From the NCBI RefSeq assembly GCF_020497125.1, contig NC_059073.1, forward strand, positions 14,529,225 through 14,593,224: 64,000 bases of DNA. The letters run 5' to 3'. This document shows, in pieces, positions 1-13,049 of the stretch. Every line of letters starts with the position of its first letter. Within the stretch, counting starts at the first letter, position 1. This stretch comes from Mauremys mutica (taxonomy: Eukaryota > Chordata > Testudines > Geoemydidae). Position numbers and translations under genes: made by a program. Under the pieces are notes generated by a model. It was not told the origin of the DNA. It saw only the letters and a list, made by a program, of their open reading frames with translations, and searched no databases.

Positions 1-863
1 TGAATTTGTAGCGTGACCAGTATTCAGGCCCCTAAGTGCTGATGCAAGCACCTAAAATGGGATTTATTCACCCGCTTCTCAAAATGTGACCTTTGTGTGA
101 CTTTCAAGTTGGTTAAGGCTGCCTTGGCTCAGTCACCAATACTGGCAGGGCACTGGGCCATCTCCTCTGCCGAACTCACTCTGCCCTCAACCTTGTCTTC
201 AGAACGGACGCATCTCTTCTCCTCCTCCTCCTCTGGCTGAAAAGTGGGACATGAGGTGAGAGAGAGGCCTAGGACAAGACACGCTTGTTCTTTCTAGTAC
301 AACAGTGTCCCAAATATCTGTGTGAATCCCTAGAGAGACACAGTCTCTGCTCAGACTGTAAGGCCCTGCACACAGGCAATAGAAAAACAACAGTCAAGAA
401 AAATGCTCCAGGTGATGTCAGCTACATTTCTTGTAAGTTACATTCCCCATCCCTCCCTGCCTTCCTTTCTCCCCTTTGCCCAGGAGCCTCAGCCAATCTG
501 TCCTGCCATTCTTGCCCCTGCATCCAGCCTGTGCACCTTGTGCCATAGACTCAGGTTTAACATGAAAGCCTCGGGGGGAAAAAAAACCAAAGCCCAGTGC
601 TTGGACAATGCCCATATTAATAAAAGAAACAACTAGTGGCGAGCAGGGAGCGGAGTTTGATTAATTGTCACTAACCCTGCTATGAACTGGAAGGTTTTCA
701 TGGATTTTTCCCCCTTACATTTCATGAAACCCTTTTTTTTTATTTAAAAATTCCCCAGCACTATTGTTAGCCTCAGCACAACGAACCTGTGCTAGACCAT
801 AATAAGCAGCAAATTCTGGCCAGGGCTAGATTCACTCTCCAAAAAAGGAAACAAATATGTATT
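1..863. other. No gene seen
   Basis: Short frames only. A pyrimidine-rich patch at 430-480 and no recognisable repeat. Confidence 0.6.
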
Positions 864-1385
864 TATTTAGTCTTTATTTGCATCTTGGTAGTGCACAGAA
901 ACCAGGACCCAGTTGTGTTAGGTGCTGTACAGACATATAGCAGAACGATTGTCCCTGCCCCAAAGAGCCTGCAATCTACATGTAAGGCTATAGAGAAAAC
1001 AGAGCACAAGGAAACAATGAGACAATACTGGTGAGCATGAAAAACCATGGTCCCAGCACCCCAGCTGCTGTCAGGTTTTTTGTGGGCATCACAGCAGAGA
1101 AGAGTTTTAGGGAGGGATCGGAAATGGACAGTGTGGTACCTTTGTAAATACTTCTGGGGAGCCCCTCCCATGCATAAGGGGCAGCATGGGTGGAAACACA
1201 AAATGCTTCCTGGGAATGGTTTTAAACGAATGATTAAAACTGGCATCGCGGGCAGAATGAAGGCGGGAGTCAACATCTCTATAGCGTGTGCGTTGGCAGG
1301 TAGGCGGGACAGGTCGTGAAAGGCCTTGCAAGCAAAGATGAGGAGTTGGTGTCTGATGCAGTGGAGCGTCCCTTTGCGTTTCTTT
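864..1385 (+). repeat. Old dispersed retroposon (unclassified)
   Basis: Starts with ACCAGGACCCAGTTGTGTTAGGTGCTGTACAGAC-type sequence (in pieces), then CCCTGCCCCAAAGAGCCTGC. It continues through GCATAAGGGGCAGCATGGG and GGCATCGCGGGCAGAATGAA to GTGTCTGATGCAGTGGAG. I recall this order from other turtle loci. The 212-codon minus frame over it is not a gene. Confidence 0.55.
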
Positions 1386-1951
1386 TCCATATCCAATTTT
1401 TCCCCATTCAGCTTTTCTGATTCCAAGCGACTGTCAGCAGCAGGAAATACAAGTGGGAGTGCGCCAGGTTTGCGTAGGCTGGAAGCAAACTCTGGTCTCA
1501 AGCTTAGAAACGCTTCTGAGGCCTAGGATGCACTTACAGGGATAATTCTCATGGTAAATCAGCCCGTTTGCCCTATTGTCAAGCTGTCATACCTAGTTGA
1601 TGCTGCACCAGGATTCTGCCAGTGATTATTGAACAAGCCATAATTATTCCAGCCCCGTTAGCTAATGGGAGACACCCCTTACCCAAGTAAAGATGCTAAT
1701 CCTCTTCACCTTGAAACAGCTTATCCAGCCCCTCTCTTCGCAGATAGGGCCTAACACACAGTTGCTAAGAATAGGCCAAAAGAAAAAAGCAGTCAGCAGA
1801 GCGTGCAGGTTATAAAAGCCAGAGCTGAGCTCCATTACCCACCTTGCCTGATGACAGGTGGTGGTTCAAGACGAGCGCAGTATAGGGCCAGATACTCATT
1901 ATAGGGCCAGAGTAGCTGTACTGAGGCCAGCAGAGCTATAATGCTGTACAC

Positions 1952-2262
1952 CAGGGGTAGGCAACCTATGGCACGGGTGCCAAAGGCGGCACGGGAGCTG
2001 ATTTTCAGTGGCACTCACACTGCCCGGGTCCTGGCCACTGGTCCGGGGGGCTCTGCATTTTAATATAATTTTAAATGAAACTTCTTAAACATTTTAAAAA
2101 CCTTATTTACTTTACATACAACAATAGTTTAGTTATATATTATAGACTTATAAAAAGAGACCTTCTAAGAATGTTAAAATGTATTACTGGCACGCGAAAC
2201 CTTAAATTAGAGTGAATAAATGAAGACTCGGCACAGCACTTCTGAAAGGTTGCCGACCCCTG
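1952..2262. mobile_element. hAT MITE, 'CAGGGGTAGGCAACC' family
   Basis: It is 311 bp with ends CAGGGGTAGGCAACCTATGG and AGGTTGCCGACCCCTG. TSD is CTGTACAC against TTGTACAC (7 of 8). The interior is AT-rich, unlike the GC-rich families A and B that share related ends. Confidence 0.9.
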
Positions 2263-2954
2263 TTGTACACCAATGTAAATCAATGGGAGTCTGGAGCCTA
2301 AATAGAAGTGAGGATCTCCACCAAACTCCCTCAGGAAAACAAAAGGGGAAATTGCCGGCCACCCATTAACTCTTCCGCACATCTGAAAAAAAATCACTAT
2401 TGTGTTTCTTGATTCTGGGGGTTTATTTACAGGTAGGGATGTTTGTAAAGAGAGGGGTATTCTTTGTGTGACAGTGACAGATCCCACAGACACCTTCCCT
2501 CCTCCCCCTCCCCCCAGCCTCGTGAAGTGACTGTCCCAGCTAAGAGACAGCCTGGGAAATTTTAAAATGAGTTAAAATGCTGTACTGAATAAAAGACTGA
2601 AGATGATGTCCACTGCACCTCAGCTGCTTTAAAGGGAAAGGATGGTCTGATTACTTTTCCAGACTCCCAGGAAAGCTCCGTGTAGCTTGACAGCTTTTCT
2701 CTTTCACCAACAGAAGTTGATCCAATAAAATATACTAGCTCACCCACCGTGTCTGTGTTACTTTCACTGGGAATTAGGCACCTGGACCTAAGTGACTTTT
2801 GAAAATTGAACTCAGGCTCCCAAGTCACTGAGGTGCTTCTGAAAATGTTGCCTCTGATCTTTATTTGGCAAGTTCTGCATTAAAAGAGCAGAGCGTAGAA
2901 TTCCACGCCTGCTAATAGATAGTAATATTCAAGAATAAACTCACTCTAACTCAC

Positions 2955-3230
2955 AAAAAAAACAAGGAGTCTGGTGGCACCTTAAAGACTAACAGATTTA
3001 TTTGGGCATAAGCGTTCGTGAGTAAAAAAACCACTTCTTCAGATGCATGGAGTGAAAATTACAGATGCAGGCATTGTTATACTGACACACGAAGAGAAGG
3101 GAGTTACCTCACAAGTGGAGAACCAGGGTTGACAGGGCCAATACAATCAGGGTGGATGTAGTTCACTCCCAATAACTGATGAGGAGGTGTCAATTCCAGG
3201 AGAGGAAAACACACAGGGACTGGCTGATTG
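2955..3230 (+). repeat. Dispersed repeat, 'GGTGGCACCTTAAAGACTAA' family
   Basis: AAGGAGTCTGGTGGCACCTT, AGACTAACAGATTTATTTGG and CATAAGCGTTCGTGAG match the copy at 55558. The family is common in turtles and other reptiles; its class is unknown to me. Confidence 0.65.
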
Positions 3231-3289
3231 TGTCCCTGTTAAGCACGATGGATTTTGGCTAATGCTGTGGGTACCTGAGTCTGACTGTT

Positions 3290-3545
3290 CTGACATTATT
3301 GATATTATAGCAGCATCTAGAGGCCTCAACTGAGTGCAGGGCTCCATTGTGCTTGGCACTGGAGGTGCCCGTAGTAGGGGACGGTGCTGCTGAAGAGCAA
3401 ACCATTGAACTAGATAGACACAGAAAGGACAAGAGGTAAACAGAGGCATGGAAAAGGGAAGTGACTTGCTCAAGGTCATAGAGCAGCAGACCAGCGAATG
3501 GAACCCAGGCATCCTGGCTCCATGCCTCATCCACCAAGGCACATT
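3290..3545 (+). repeat. MIR-like old SINE
   Basis: Contains GGGCTCCATTGTGCTTGGCA, then GAAGTGACTTGCTCAAGGTC and GGAACCCAGGCATCCTGGCT, the core and tail words of MIR-type SINEs. Related partial copies lie near 24080-24190 and 30000-30130 (antisense) and 33250-33410, 42425-42505 and 44080-44150 (sense). Confidence 0.6.
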
Positions 3546-4045
3546 GCCTTCCTCAGACAATGAGTCTACGTGTAGCTTTTAGTGCTGTATTGTCACTCAG
3601 TACAGGCGCTTTCTCCGCCTACTCAGCACGTGATAGTTGTTTAACTGGCTGTTTTAAGGGGTCTCTCCACACCTTTCCCCTTTCTTCAAAGGGAGTATTT
3701 GGGGTAGTGCTCGAGGGAAAGCAGGGGTGCGGGAACTATTTTTATAGTGGGTGTGCTGATGATGGAAACCATTCATTGGGAGTCGTTATTACCACCCCAA
3801 GCCAGGGGGTGTGGCAGCACCGCTAGCTCCAGCACCGCAGAGGGAAAGGATGAACATCAATATCCGCAAAGATGTTGGGTAAATTCCTATAGCCAAGGGG
3901 TGGCCCAGCCTTCCTTAAAAAGGCTGTTACAGCATCAGTCCAGCAGATGGCTCACTTCTGTCATGAATGAAACTGGCCTATGAACCATGCATTCTGCTGG
4001 GCCAGTACAGGAGCTGAGGGGAGGCATATTGCATTCCCCCGCCCC

Positions 4046-4047
<2 letters not shown>

Positions 4048-4107
<60 letters not shown>
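4048..4107. repeat. (AC)30 microsatellite
   Basis: Sixty bases of uninterrupted AC repeat, long enough to be polymorphic. A T23 run follows at 4235-4257. Confidence 0.98.
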
Positions 4108-4109
<2 letters not shown>

Positions 4110-4493
4110 TATGAAGCAGCTTTCACACGCCTTAAAGCTCATTATCAAAATTTAAAACTCAAACAGCCTCACAAAGAAGTGGAAATAAATGAAACAGGAA
4201 ATAAATAGTATGAGAGGAAAAAACTCCACAATCCTTTTTTTTTTTTTTTTTTTTTTTAAGAGCAGGGGTAGGGTTAGAAGGACAGAGAATAATGTCCAGT
4301 ATCAGCCTCTTAAAAGGAAAGTGCAAGGAACCCTGCACTGGTCAAATATGGGATAGTCCGGCCATAGGGAAAGTGGCTTCCTAATCCCTTTCAGTCAGTG
4401 GTTCGGTTATACCTTGGAGCATGATGGTTTATGTCTCTTTAAAAAATGGTTTAATCCTGTCCAATTAGCTATAGATGGTCTCATGATCTATGT

Positions 4494-4825
4494 CAAGGAT
4501 GTCAACCTTTGGCATGCGGCCCATCAGGGAAATCCGCTGGCGGGATGGATTGGTTTGTTTACCTACAGAGTCCACAGGTTTGGCTGATCGCAGCTCCCAC
4601 TGGTCACGGTTTGCCGTTCCAGGCCAATGGGGGCTGCAGGAAGCTGTGGCCAGCACATCCCTCAGCTCGTGCTGCTTCCCACAGCCCCCATTGGCCTGGA
4701 ACGGCGAACCGTGGCCAGTGGGAGCTGCGATCGGTCAAACCTGTGGACACTGCATGTAAACAAACCAATCCATCCCGCCAGTGGATTTTCCTGACGGGCT
4801 GCGTGTCAAAGGTTGCCGATCCCTG
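4494..4825. mobile_element. Palindromic hAT MITE, family B
   Basis: It is 332 bp with an exact 8-bp TSD ATCTATGT at 4486-4493 and 4826-4833. Terminal repeats read approximately CAAGGATGTCAACCTTTGGC and GTCAAAGGTTGCCGATCCCTG. The interior resembles family A arms (TTTGTTTACCT, GGCCAATGGGGGCTG) but the ends differ, so it is a sister family. Confidence 0.92.
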
Positions 4826-4835
4826 ATCTATGTTC

Positions 4836-5790
4836 TCAGAATCATAGAAATATAGGGCTGAAAGGGACCTCAAGAGGTCATCTAGTCCATCCCCCTGCAT
4901 TGAGGCAGGACCAAGTAAAGGTAGACTATCCCTGACAGGTGTCTAACCTGTTCTTAAAAACCTCCAGTCGTGGAGATTCCACAATCTCCCTTGGAAGCCT
5001 GTTTCAGTGCTTTGCTATCCTTATAGTTAGAAAGTTTTTTTCCTAATATCTAACCTAAATCTCTCTTGCTGCACGTTAAGCTGATTATTTCTTGTCCTAC
5101 CTTCAGTGGACATGGAGAATAATGGACTGCTGTTCTCTTTAATACAGGCCTTAACATATCTGAAGACTATTATCAGGTAAGTCTTCTTTTCTCAAGACTA
5201 AACATGCCTAGTTTTTTTTAACTCTCTCCAATTTGTCCACATATTTCTTAATGTGTGATGCCCAGAATGGGACACAGTACTCCAGCTGAGGCCTCACCAT
5301 CGCCAAATAGAGCAGGACAATTACCTCCCCTGTCTGACACGCCTGTTAATACACTCAGAATGATATTAGCTTTTTGACAACCGCATCACATTGTTGATTC
5401 AGATTCAATCCACAATCACTATTGTGATCCTCTATAATCTCCACATCTTTTTCTGCGGTACTACCACCTAGTACCTCATTTTGTTGTTGGGCATTTGATT
5501 TTTGCTTCCTCTGTAAGACTTTGCACTTGTCTGTATTGAATTTATTCATTTCTCCAGTTTGTCAAGGTCATTTTGATTTCTTATCTTGTCCTCCAAAGCA
5601 CTGGTAGCCCCTTCCAACTTGTAGTCATCTGCAGATTTTATAGGCACGCACTCCACTCCATTATCCAAGTCATTAGTGAAAATAGCAAATAGTACAGGAC
5701 CCAGGACTGACCTCTGCAGGACCCCACTAGATATATTCCCCCCAGTTTGACAATGAGCCATTGATAACTACTCTTTGAATATATGTCTAA
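4836..5790 (-). mobile_element. CR1 LINE 3' part, antisense
   Basis: The minus strand reads into a CR1 3' end (terminal CTATATTTCTATGATTCTGA, 4836-4856). Upstream, broken ORF2 fragments include GPVLFAIFTNDLD and KSADDYKLEG (5600-5740), which are recognisable reverse transcriptase motifs. Stops and frameshifts show it is dead. Confidence 0.88.
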
Positions 5791-5874
5791 ACCTACTACA
5801 CTCTTGGGCTCAGGGCTAGCTTGTGTCAGGTTGTCTGCCCTGTGTCTGTCAGCATAATGATTCTAACACAGAAT

Positions 5875-6125
5875 AAGGACTCGTCTATATGGGAAATTGG
5901 ACTGGAACAGTTACAGCAGAGCAAGCTATTCTGCTATAGCTATGCTGGAATGACTTCCTGTGTGGACACTCTGTGCCAGAATAAAAATGACTTTAAATGA
6001 GTAATTATTCTAGAATAAAGTCACTTTTATTCCATGTTATGGGGAGTTATTCCAGCATAGCAAGAGAGGAATAGCTTGTTCCATTCTAGATATGCCAGTC
6101 AGTTTCCTCATGTAGACCAGCCTTT
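5875..6125. mobile_element. Inverted-repeat MITE with GTCTAYAT ends
   Basis: Left end AAGGACTCGTCTATATGGG pairs with right end CTCATGTAGACCAGCCTTT. The interior is also largely palindromic (TGCTATAGCTATGCTGGAAT / ATTCCAGCATAGCAAG). About 250 bp. Confidence 0.75.
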
Positions 6126-6651
6126 GTCCCGTGGTGGCTGATATTTTCCTGAATGATAAAACTTTACCTGGGGATTAGGCAGATCTGCACTGGTACTTTG
6201 AAACATGGCACCTATTAAAAAGAAATTAGAGTCCAGTTCATCAGCAGTGTAACTCCACAGACACCAGCAATTGTAGTTCCTTTGTTTTGGGGTGGGGTCA
6301 CTTCGGCAAATGGATGGGAAGAGGAGGGGTGCAGAGGCCAAGACAAGTAAGTCCTCTCCGTCCCACGTGTCATGACAATATCTGTATTGGGAACAGACGG
6401 GGGAAAGCAGCGAGGAGTGCGTTGTACATATGAATTGGTGATATTCATGGAAGTAGGCTCATCGGTGCATGCAAAGCCTCTGTAATGGAAATGACACTGC
6501 AGCTTCCTGATAAGGGTGAGTCAGAGAACAAGCTACCCACGGCAGGGCTTACACTGGTTATTTTGCTGGGTTAGTGAATGGAATCGTGTACCAGGAAGGC
6601 TGAAGCAGAGGACTCGTCTCCTTGGGTTGGTCTATCCACGTGGGACTAGAG

Positions 6652-6873
6652 CAGGGGTTCTCAAAGTGGGGGTTGGGACCCCTCAGGGGGTCGCGAGGTT
6701 ATTACATGGGGGTCGTGAGCTGTCAGCCTCCACCCCAAACCCCGCTTTGCCTTCAGCATTTATAATGGTGTTAAATATATAAAAAAGCGGTTTCAATTTA
6801 TAAGGGGGGGGGGTCGCACTCAGAGGCTTGCTAGGTGAAAAGGGTCACCAGAACAAAAGTTTGAGAACCACTG
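6652..6873. mobile_element. hAT MITE, 'CAGGGGTTCTCAAA' family
   Basis: It is 222 bp with ends CAGGGGTTCTCAAAGTGG and AAGTTTGAGAACCACTG. TSD is GACTAGAG against GACGAGAG (7 of 8). There is no coding capacity. Confidence 0.9.
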
Positions 6874-7446
6874 GACGAGAGGATGCACTTATCCCTTGAG
6901 ATAGGTGAGATGTTTGCCACTACTGCCCTCCCTGAGGAGGGCAGCTTTAACCTCCAGCTGCAGCCCCACTACGTTCTCCAGTAGCACGGACAACCGGCAC
7001 ATTCTCCAGGCACCCTTTCACACTCCCGCCCCAGCCCATGCTGCCCACATCAGGATTCCTTCCCCCTAGGTATGCCATTAACCCAGAGGTTAAGTCAGGC
7101 CAGCCAGAGCCAAGTGCTCTGAACCCTGGCCCCATTCAGAGCCCTGGCATCCTTTATTTCCAGGCCTTCAGACACGTGTCCACACCAGACAGTTGTCTTC
7201 AGGATCACTTGAATTAAGAGTCGTAAGGGAGGTTTTTGTGAAACGCTGTATTGAATCTTCCACTAAACTCAATGGTAAAGTCCCTTCTCACCACTGGAGT
7301 GGTGGAACGGGGCCTTAAATCTGTGCTAAAGAGGCTCATGAGGATTCTTCCAGTTTATCTGGCTTTATGGCAACCTACCATACCCCTTCTCCAGGACAGG
7401 GGGTGTGTCAGGATGGAGAGGAGGGCACGGTGGGTCCAGGTGGGGC

Positions 7447-7724
7447 CAGGGGAGTCTCTATGCTTTTTGCCGCCCCAAGCAACGCAGTCAGGCTGCTTTT
7501 AGTGGCATGCCTGCGGGCGGTCCGCTGGTCACGTGGATTTATTTGGTGGCGTTTCTGCGGGTGATCTGCCGGTCCCGCGCCGAAGCTGCAAGACCGGTGG
7601 GCCTCCCACAGGAATGCCACCGAAGGCTGACTGACTGTCGCCCTCACAGCGACCAGCAGGCCACCCCCCACGGCTTGCCGCCCCAGGCATGCGCTTGCTG
7701 CGCTGGTGCCTGGAGCCACCCTTG
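7447..7724. mobile_element. hAT MITE, 'CAGGGGCGGCTC' family
   Basis: It is 278 bp with an exact 8-bp TSD GGTGGGGC at 7439-7446 and 7725-7732. The left end is decayed (CAGGGGAGTCTCTATG). The interior has TTTTGCCGCCCCAAGCA, and the right end is TGCCTGGAGCCACCCTTG. Overlapping frames here are repeat-derived. Confidence 0.88.
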
Positions 7725-7732
7725 GGTGGGGC

Positions 7733-9650
7733 ATGGCCAGAATGCACCAACTGGCACCAGAACAGAGCTGTGACGGCTCAGCATTGGGGAAGGTGTAAAG
7801 GTGACGTAAAGTCACCGTACCCTCTCCCCTTCATGGCTACACTGACCGTAACTGATTACTGCGTCCAACACCTGCCATATTTCCTGCAGCCGGTAAGGGA
7901 CCGAGCCTGCACATGCTCACTGCGGAGGCCAGGGCTTTCCACCATGCATTTCATGGGACGTGCCATGCTTCATAATAAGCACTTGCAGGGTCGGGACCAA
8001 CTTGTATAATTCTGTGAATAAATCAATCCAGGAGAGCTGGTCAAAAATTGACACTTTTTTTCAAACACCTCATTGTTTAAAAAAAAAAAGGACATTTCTA
8101 CAAGAAATTTTTTTCCCGGGAAAGGGCCATTTTAGGGGGAGAAAATTATTTTTGGCAGTGTTGTAATGACGTTTTTTGCTGTCCTTGTTTGTTATGGATA
8201 CACCTCGGCTGTTTATTGCTTAATATATTAATCATAATATTAATGTTTTCTCCTAGACTTGCTGGTCACCCCTGATGCCCAAACACTTCAGCTAAGAGTC
8301 CAATCAAAATGTCACTCAGCTATTATGGTGATGAGGGTTATACAAGGTTTATTCCCAGCTCCTGTGAAACTAAGAGGCCTTGTGCCAGGGTAACTCCTGG
8401 AAACCATTACTCTGTTCTTCTCCTGCAGTTTCATTTTTTAACCTTCTCCAGGAGCTCCTAGGTGTGTCCTTACTGTATGTTTTATCCTCCAGTGACCTTC
8501 AGTGGGGCTGACTACAGGACAGCTGCCATCCCTCCTGTGTGCAGAAAGACTGTTTCTGAGACATTACATTCCTGCCTTTTGCCTTGTCCTGTGTTGGTGG
8601 GTAGGAGGAGAGAAGCAGTCTTTGAAGTAAACTCAGAGCTGTGACTCATGCGTGTTACCGGCACACACACAGGTGTGAAGTCTTGTCATGAGACCATGTC
8701 GCTGAGCAGTTCTCACATTGTACATCCTGCTGTCCGCTCTGAATCCGTTCCCATTTGCATTTCTAGTCAGCGCCTTCTCCCCATAGCCCTTAGCTATGTG
8801 GCTGACTGCTGGAAAGGTCCCAATGCCACATTACAATGCACCTTTAGTCCTGTTAGCACGTGCATGGTTTGGAGCAGAAAAACCCCATTATTGGCTAGGA
8901 CAATGTTGGAATGCGCTAGCTGTGCACTGGGATAATTGTACTTTATATCTCTGTATTGCCTCAGGTGAGAGAAGGGTTTATTAATACACATTTCCTTTTG
9001 TCAGCAAGCACTCAAGCATCTGAATGCAGCCAATACCCGCCACTGCGTTCCCAGGACCATCGCTTTCTCGTGGTGTCTCTCAGAGCACTTTGCCTTCAGC
9101 CACAACAGCAGGAATGTGAAGGTTTCCTTCTAGGTCATCCACTGATGTGCATGGAGTTGCTTGCTGCAAGATGTGGTAAAGAACAGCATTGCTAGCACCT
9201 CGCTCCTCTTCTCTTCCATAAACCCTCCCAAAATGGGCTGTATTTCTGGCCTCACGCAATTGACTTTCCTCCCAAGCCCAGATGTCCTGCAGCACGCTGT
9301 CGTTAGAGACGCAAAGAGCAATACATACAGCACAGCGCCTTCCCCAATCAGCCCAAAGGGCAGACGCTCTTAATTCACGTGACAGAAATGAAGTCCCTGA
9401 GGATCCTGGGTTGACCTCACTCATCTCTGCTCTTACAGCCCTTACATCAGACCAGAGCTGTGCAGAGACTCAGGAAAGATGCAAAGCCTCCCAACGAGAG
9501 CAGCATGGCAAACAGAACCAGCTTCTACACTTATAATGGATGCCATTTTCATGGAGAGGCAACTGCATTTCCTCTGAACTTTGAAGATGGCTACCAGACA
9601 CGTAGGCCTTGATGACGCTCCAGATACAATCATATCAGGGAATTTACTTC
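7733..9650. other. No gene seen
   Basis: Apparently single-copy DNA. The longest frames (about 110 codons) lack recognisable domains and splice context. Confidence 0.6.
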
Positions 9651-9654
9651 TAAT

Positions 9655-9955
9655 ATGGCTGCCCCCAACTCGGTTACAAACTTTGCTCCACTTTGCAGAA
9701 TAGTTTCTGGCCTCCCTGATGCATACATTGCTGCCCCACCTTGGTCTGTTCAAAATACTGCTGCTAAACCCATCTTCCTGGCCCATCACTCTGACCATGC
9801 CACCCCCTTCCAATCCTTTCAATGGCTCCCCACTTTCCACCATGTGACATTCAAGTTTCTCAGACCTGCTTTCAGGGGCCTTCCCAGCTCTGCCCTCCCC
9901 ACATATCAGGTCTTGTCTCAGCATATTGCGTCTCCTGCTCCTTCTATCCAGCAAT
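9655..9955 (+). mobile_element. L2/CR1-like LINE remnant
   Basis: The frame reads VQNTAAKPIFLAHHSDHAT and then FQWLPTFHHVTFKFL. This follows the L2/CR1 reverse transcriptase C-terminal pattern VQNxAARL...DHVTPLLxSLHWLPV..RIxFK. It is short, 5'-truncated and without a wider open ORF2. Confidence 0.7.
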
Positions 9956-12900
9956 GATGCCAGCCTGAAACACCTGTTTCTGTGCTTCTCTCTGTGCCTT
10001 CCTGCTCCCTGTCTCCTTATGCAGAGAACCCTCCTTGAACCGGTCCTTTAATCCATTGCCTTCTCCTGCTTCCTATCTCTCCTCAGATCCCCTACCCCAC
10101 CTCTGGTAGGGTAGTTGAGTAGCTAATCTCTTTCTCCACAGAGGAATCTACCTCAGCAAAACAGAACATCACCAAAGAACTCGAACCCTCTCAAAGCAGA
10201 GCTCCTTACTTCATGCCTGCCTTTCCTCAGTCATTCTCCCTACCAGTAACAAACCATCCAGCCTCCCTTCTGCCTCACTCATGGTTTTGATTTCATTCTT
10301 TCCCTTGATTTCTCTTTCCCAAAATGTCATGTCACATAATGGCATATCCACCAGATCACATACACATTTTTCAAATTACGAACAAATCCAAATGTTGTCT
10401 TTGATGTCCGGTGCCTTTTTTTTTTTTTCATTCTCCCACGTTGTTTTGCAAACAGACATTGAGTGAGTATGCTTGGCTGGTGGGCACCACAACATTGTTT
10501 TTTCTGTAAACTGATGTTTAACTGAAAGCAAAATTATACACACCTAGTAAATATACCACAAACGTGGTGCTTGTATCCAGGCTTCTTTAGTTGTAAGTTA
10601 TGTCCCATCTCAAACACATGCTGCTAAAACCTTTCTACCACACCACTTACGCTCTCTGTAGTCTACATACACATTCTCTTACATCTGATTCACTGTTTTC
10701 ACACTGATTGCAGGTTCAGTTGCTTTAGTAAACCCTATAGCTGATATGTTGTGACACAGCAGTTCTGCGTTTAAATGAGGTTTCTTTCAGTCACATGAGC
10801 AAACACTCAATACAAAGGACAATGTTATACATCAGTGCAAACTTGAGAAGAGGCCATTCCAATGGGATTAATTTTGGACTAATGTACTAGTACTAATGTA
10901 CTAATGAACAAGGATGGCAGAATTGGGTCCATAATGATTTGGCCAGGACATCAGAGTAGATGCCCTCTGCTCTGATAAAATTTGCTGTGAGGCCTTTAGT
11001 TTTCACAAGTGCATGAAACCTTAGTCTTACATCTCATTCAAAACATGGTTCTTATTGTGTTTCACAGTTATGTCATTATCCTTAACCTCAGGGCCACAAT
11101 TCTTATCTTGAAGTCCTGTTACCTCTTATGTTTCTTGCTATACAAAGATGCTTTCAGTCAAAATGACCTTTAGTTTACATAAATAGAAGGACAAGCTGAA
11201 GACCATATGCAAACATATGATCACCTGGCAAGAGGACACAGTGTGCACCTTGTCTGACAATCTGCACCGAACTCTGAGAACAAAATGGCTGCAGAATTCT
11301 GCACAAGGTGAATGTATGTAATGATGTTCCAGCCCAGCAAGTTATGGCTTTTTAAAAAAGAGTAAGAATCTGGAATTACAGCCACTTTGCTGCTTGTGTA
11401 CGGTCAGACGGCCAGACCATACAAGTGAGATGCGGCTCTGGCCTGGAAGAGCTGGACAACTTGCAGTTGGATTTTGCATGCAGCAACCTAAAGATATGAA
11501 GCCAGATCCTCAGTTGCTGTAAACCAGCTTAGCTCCATTGAAATCAGGGCAGCTAGACTGATTTCTATACCAGCTGATGATGTGGCCCAGGGTATGAGAG
11601 GACACAGGTGAGTCTGTAATGCACTAAAGCCAGAGCCTTCAAACCTGGCATCATGCTGAATAAAGTGGAAGAAAGGCTGTTAAATCAGTGATACTATTTC
11701 CAGCAAATGCATTGTCTAGCTGAGTCAGTAAGTTGAAAACCTAAACAGAAACCCCAGTATTGAACTGTATCAGTGGCACTAAAATAGCAGCCTGTTCTCA
11801 AATGTGCATTGATGTATTACTTGATGCAGTAGCTCAGCACCACACAAGTTAGCTCTTGCAATTAGGAAAAAAAAATTAATGATAGAACTGCATTGTCACA
11901 TAATACCAGCTATCGCATATACTGATGCTACCGAACCTGAATGCAATATGAATATGCAACCATTTAATCAGATCTAAGAAAATGGCATAGTATATGCTTC
12001 TATGCAGATCAGAAACCTTTTATTTATGTTACTAGTGCCTAACTCAGTTGTGCATTGCTTTTAGAGCCTATGCTGGAGACAGTCATGTGATAACTTGCAA
12101 TTACCTTGTACCTTTGACTGTCTCACCTGCACTCTGCCCATTACTGCATCTCTAGCAGGAGTCCTTCAAACCACTGAGCAGCTTCAGCCACCAAAGCTTT
12201 TTTAAATCAAGCTGTCATAAAAATGTCTCCTCCTTTTCGCCAAAGTAAAATTTTCTGCTTAAAATTATGCAGAGGACAAGGATGGGGCAATATTTAACCC
12301 CGCAGCAGTGACAAATTTCTGGTCCACTATCCCACAACTTTTCAAACACTGGGTTAAATTGTTTATAATGCTGATCTGCATATGTAGGGTCAAAACTTGG
12401 ATATCATGGAGAGAGATGCCTTAGAAAAACCATTGATCAGATGATATAGGATGAGATAATTTATCAGGGGAAAAAAGACATGCTTAGAACGCAGCTATGT
12501 CCTCTGCAGTGACTGAGAGATGACTTCAGTGCTTTATAATTGTGTTTGCAATTGATTTTTATTGAATGGGATTTGGGAATAGCTGGAGATATGAATGCAG
12601 ATTTAAAATAGAAGAACTCTATAGGATGTAGGTAGCCAAATAAAGAACAACCTGTCTAAAGAGCAGGCAGTATGTTGTAAAATGCTTAGCATACATCAGT
12701 TTTGTAGAAAATGTGCTGTTTTGAAAACAATGGGGTTTATAGAAATATTTGATTTTTATTCAGATTTATAAGTGAAAATGGGTGAATGATATTTTGATTT
12801 CAGCACTGGATTTAACAACTTGATTTCTAAAACACAAGTGATTTGTGAATCGGGGGAGGGTATTGGCAAATCCTACCATTTATTAATGGAAACCAGCCAA

Positions 12901-13049
12901 TCAACACTAGGGCGAAAAGATTGTTTTACGGATGTTTACATTCCACTTGGCAGTTTCCTTTTCATTTCTGTACATCAAAATGAATACAGCTGCTCAAAAA
13001 TGTTGCAACTGAATAGTGTGGAGCTGTCATTTTAAGACACACCCCATTT
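9956..13049. other. No gene seen, repeat-poor
   Basis: AT-rich apparently single-copy sequence with almost no long frames. A candidate place to look for conserved noncoding DNA. Confidence 0.6.

Noticed and set aside
863..1501. 212-codon open frame on the minus strand
   Set aside because: It is mostly antisense to a dispersed retroposon at 864-1385 and has no domain I can recognise.
9442..9954. 170-codon minus frame
   Set aside because: It is antisense to the L2/CR1-like reverse transcriptase remnant and matches no protein family I know.
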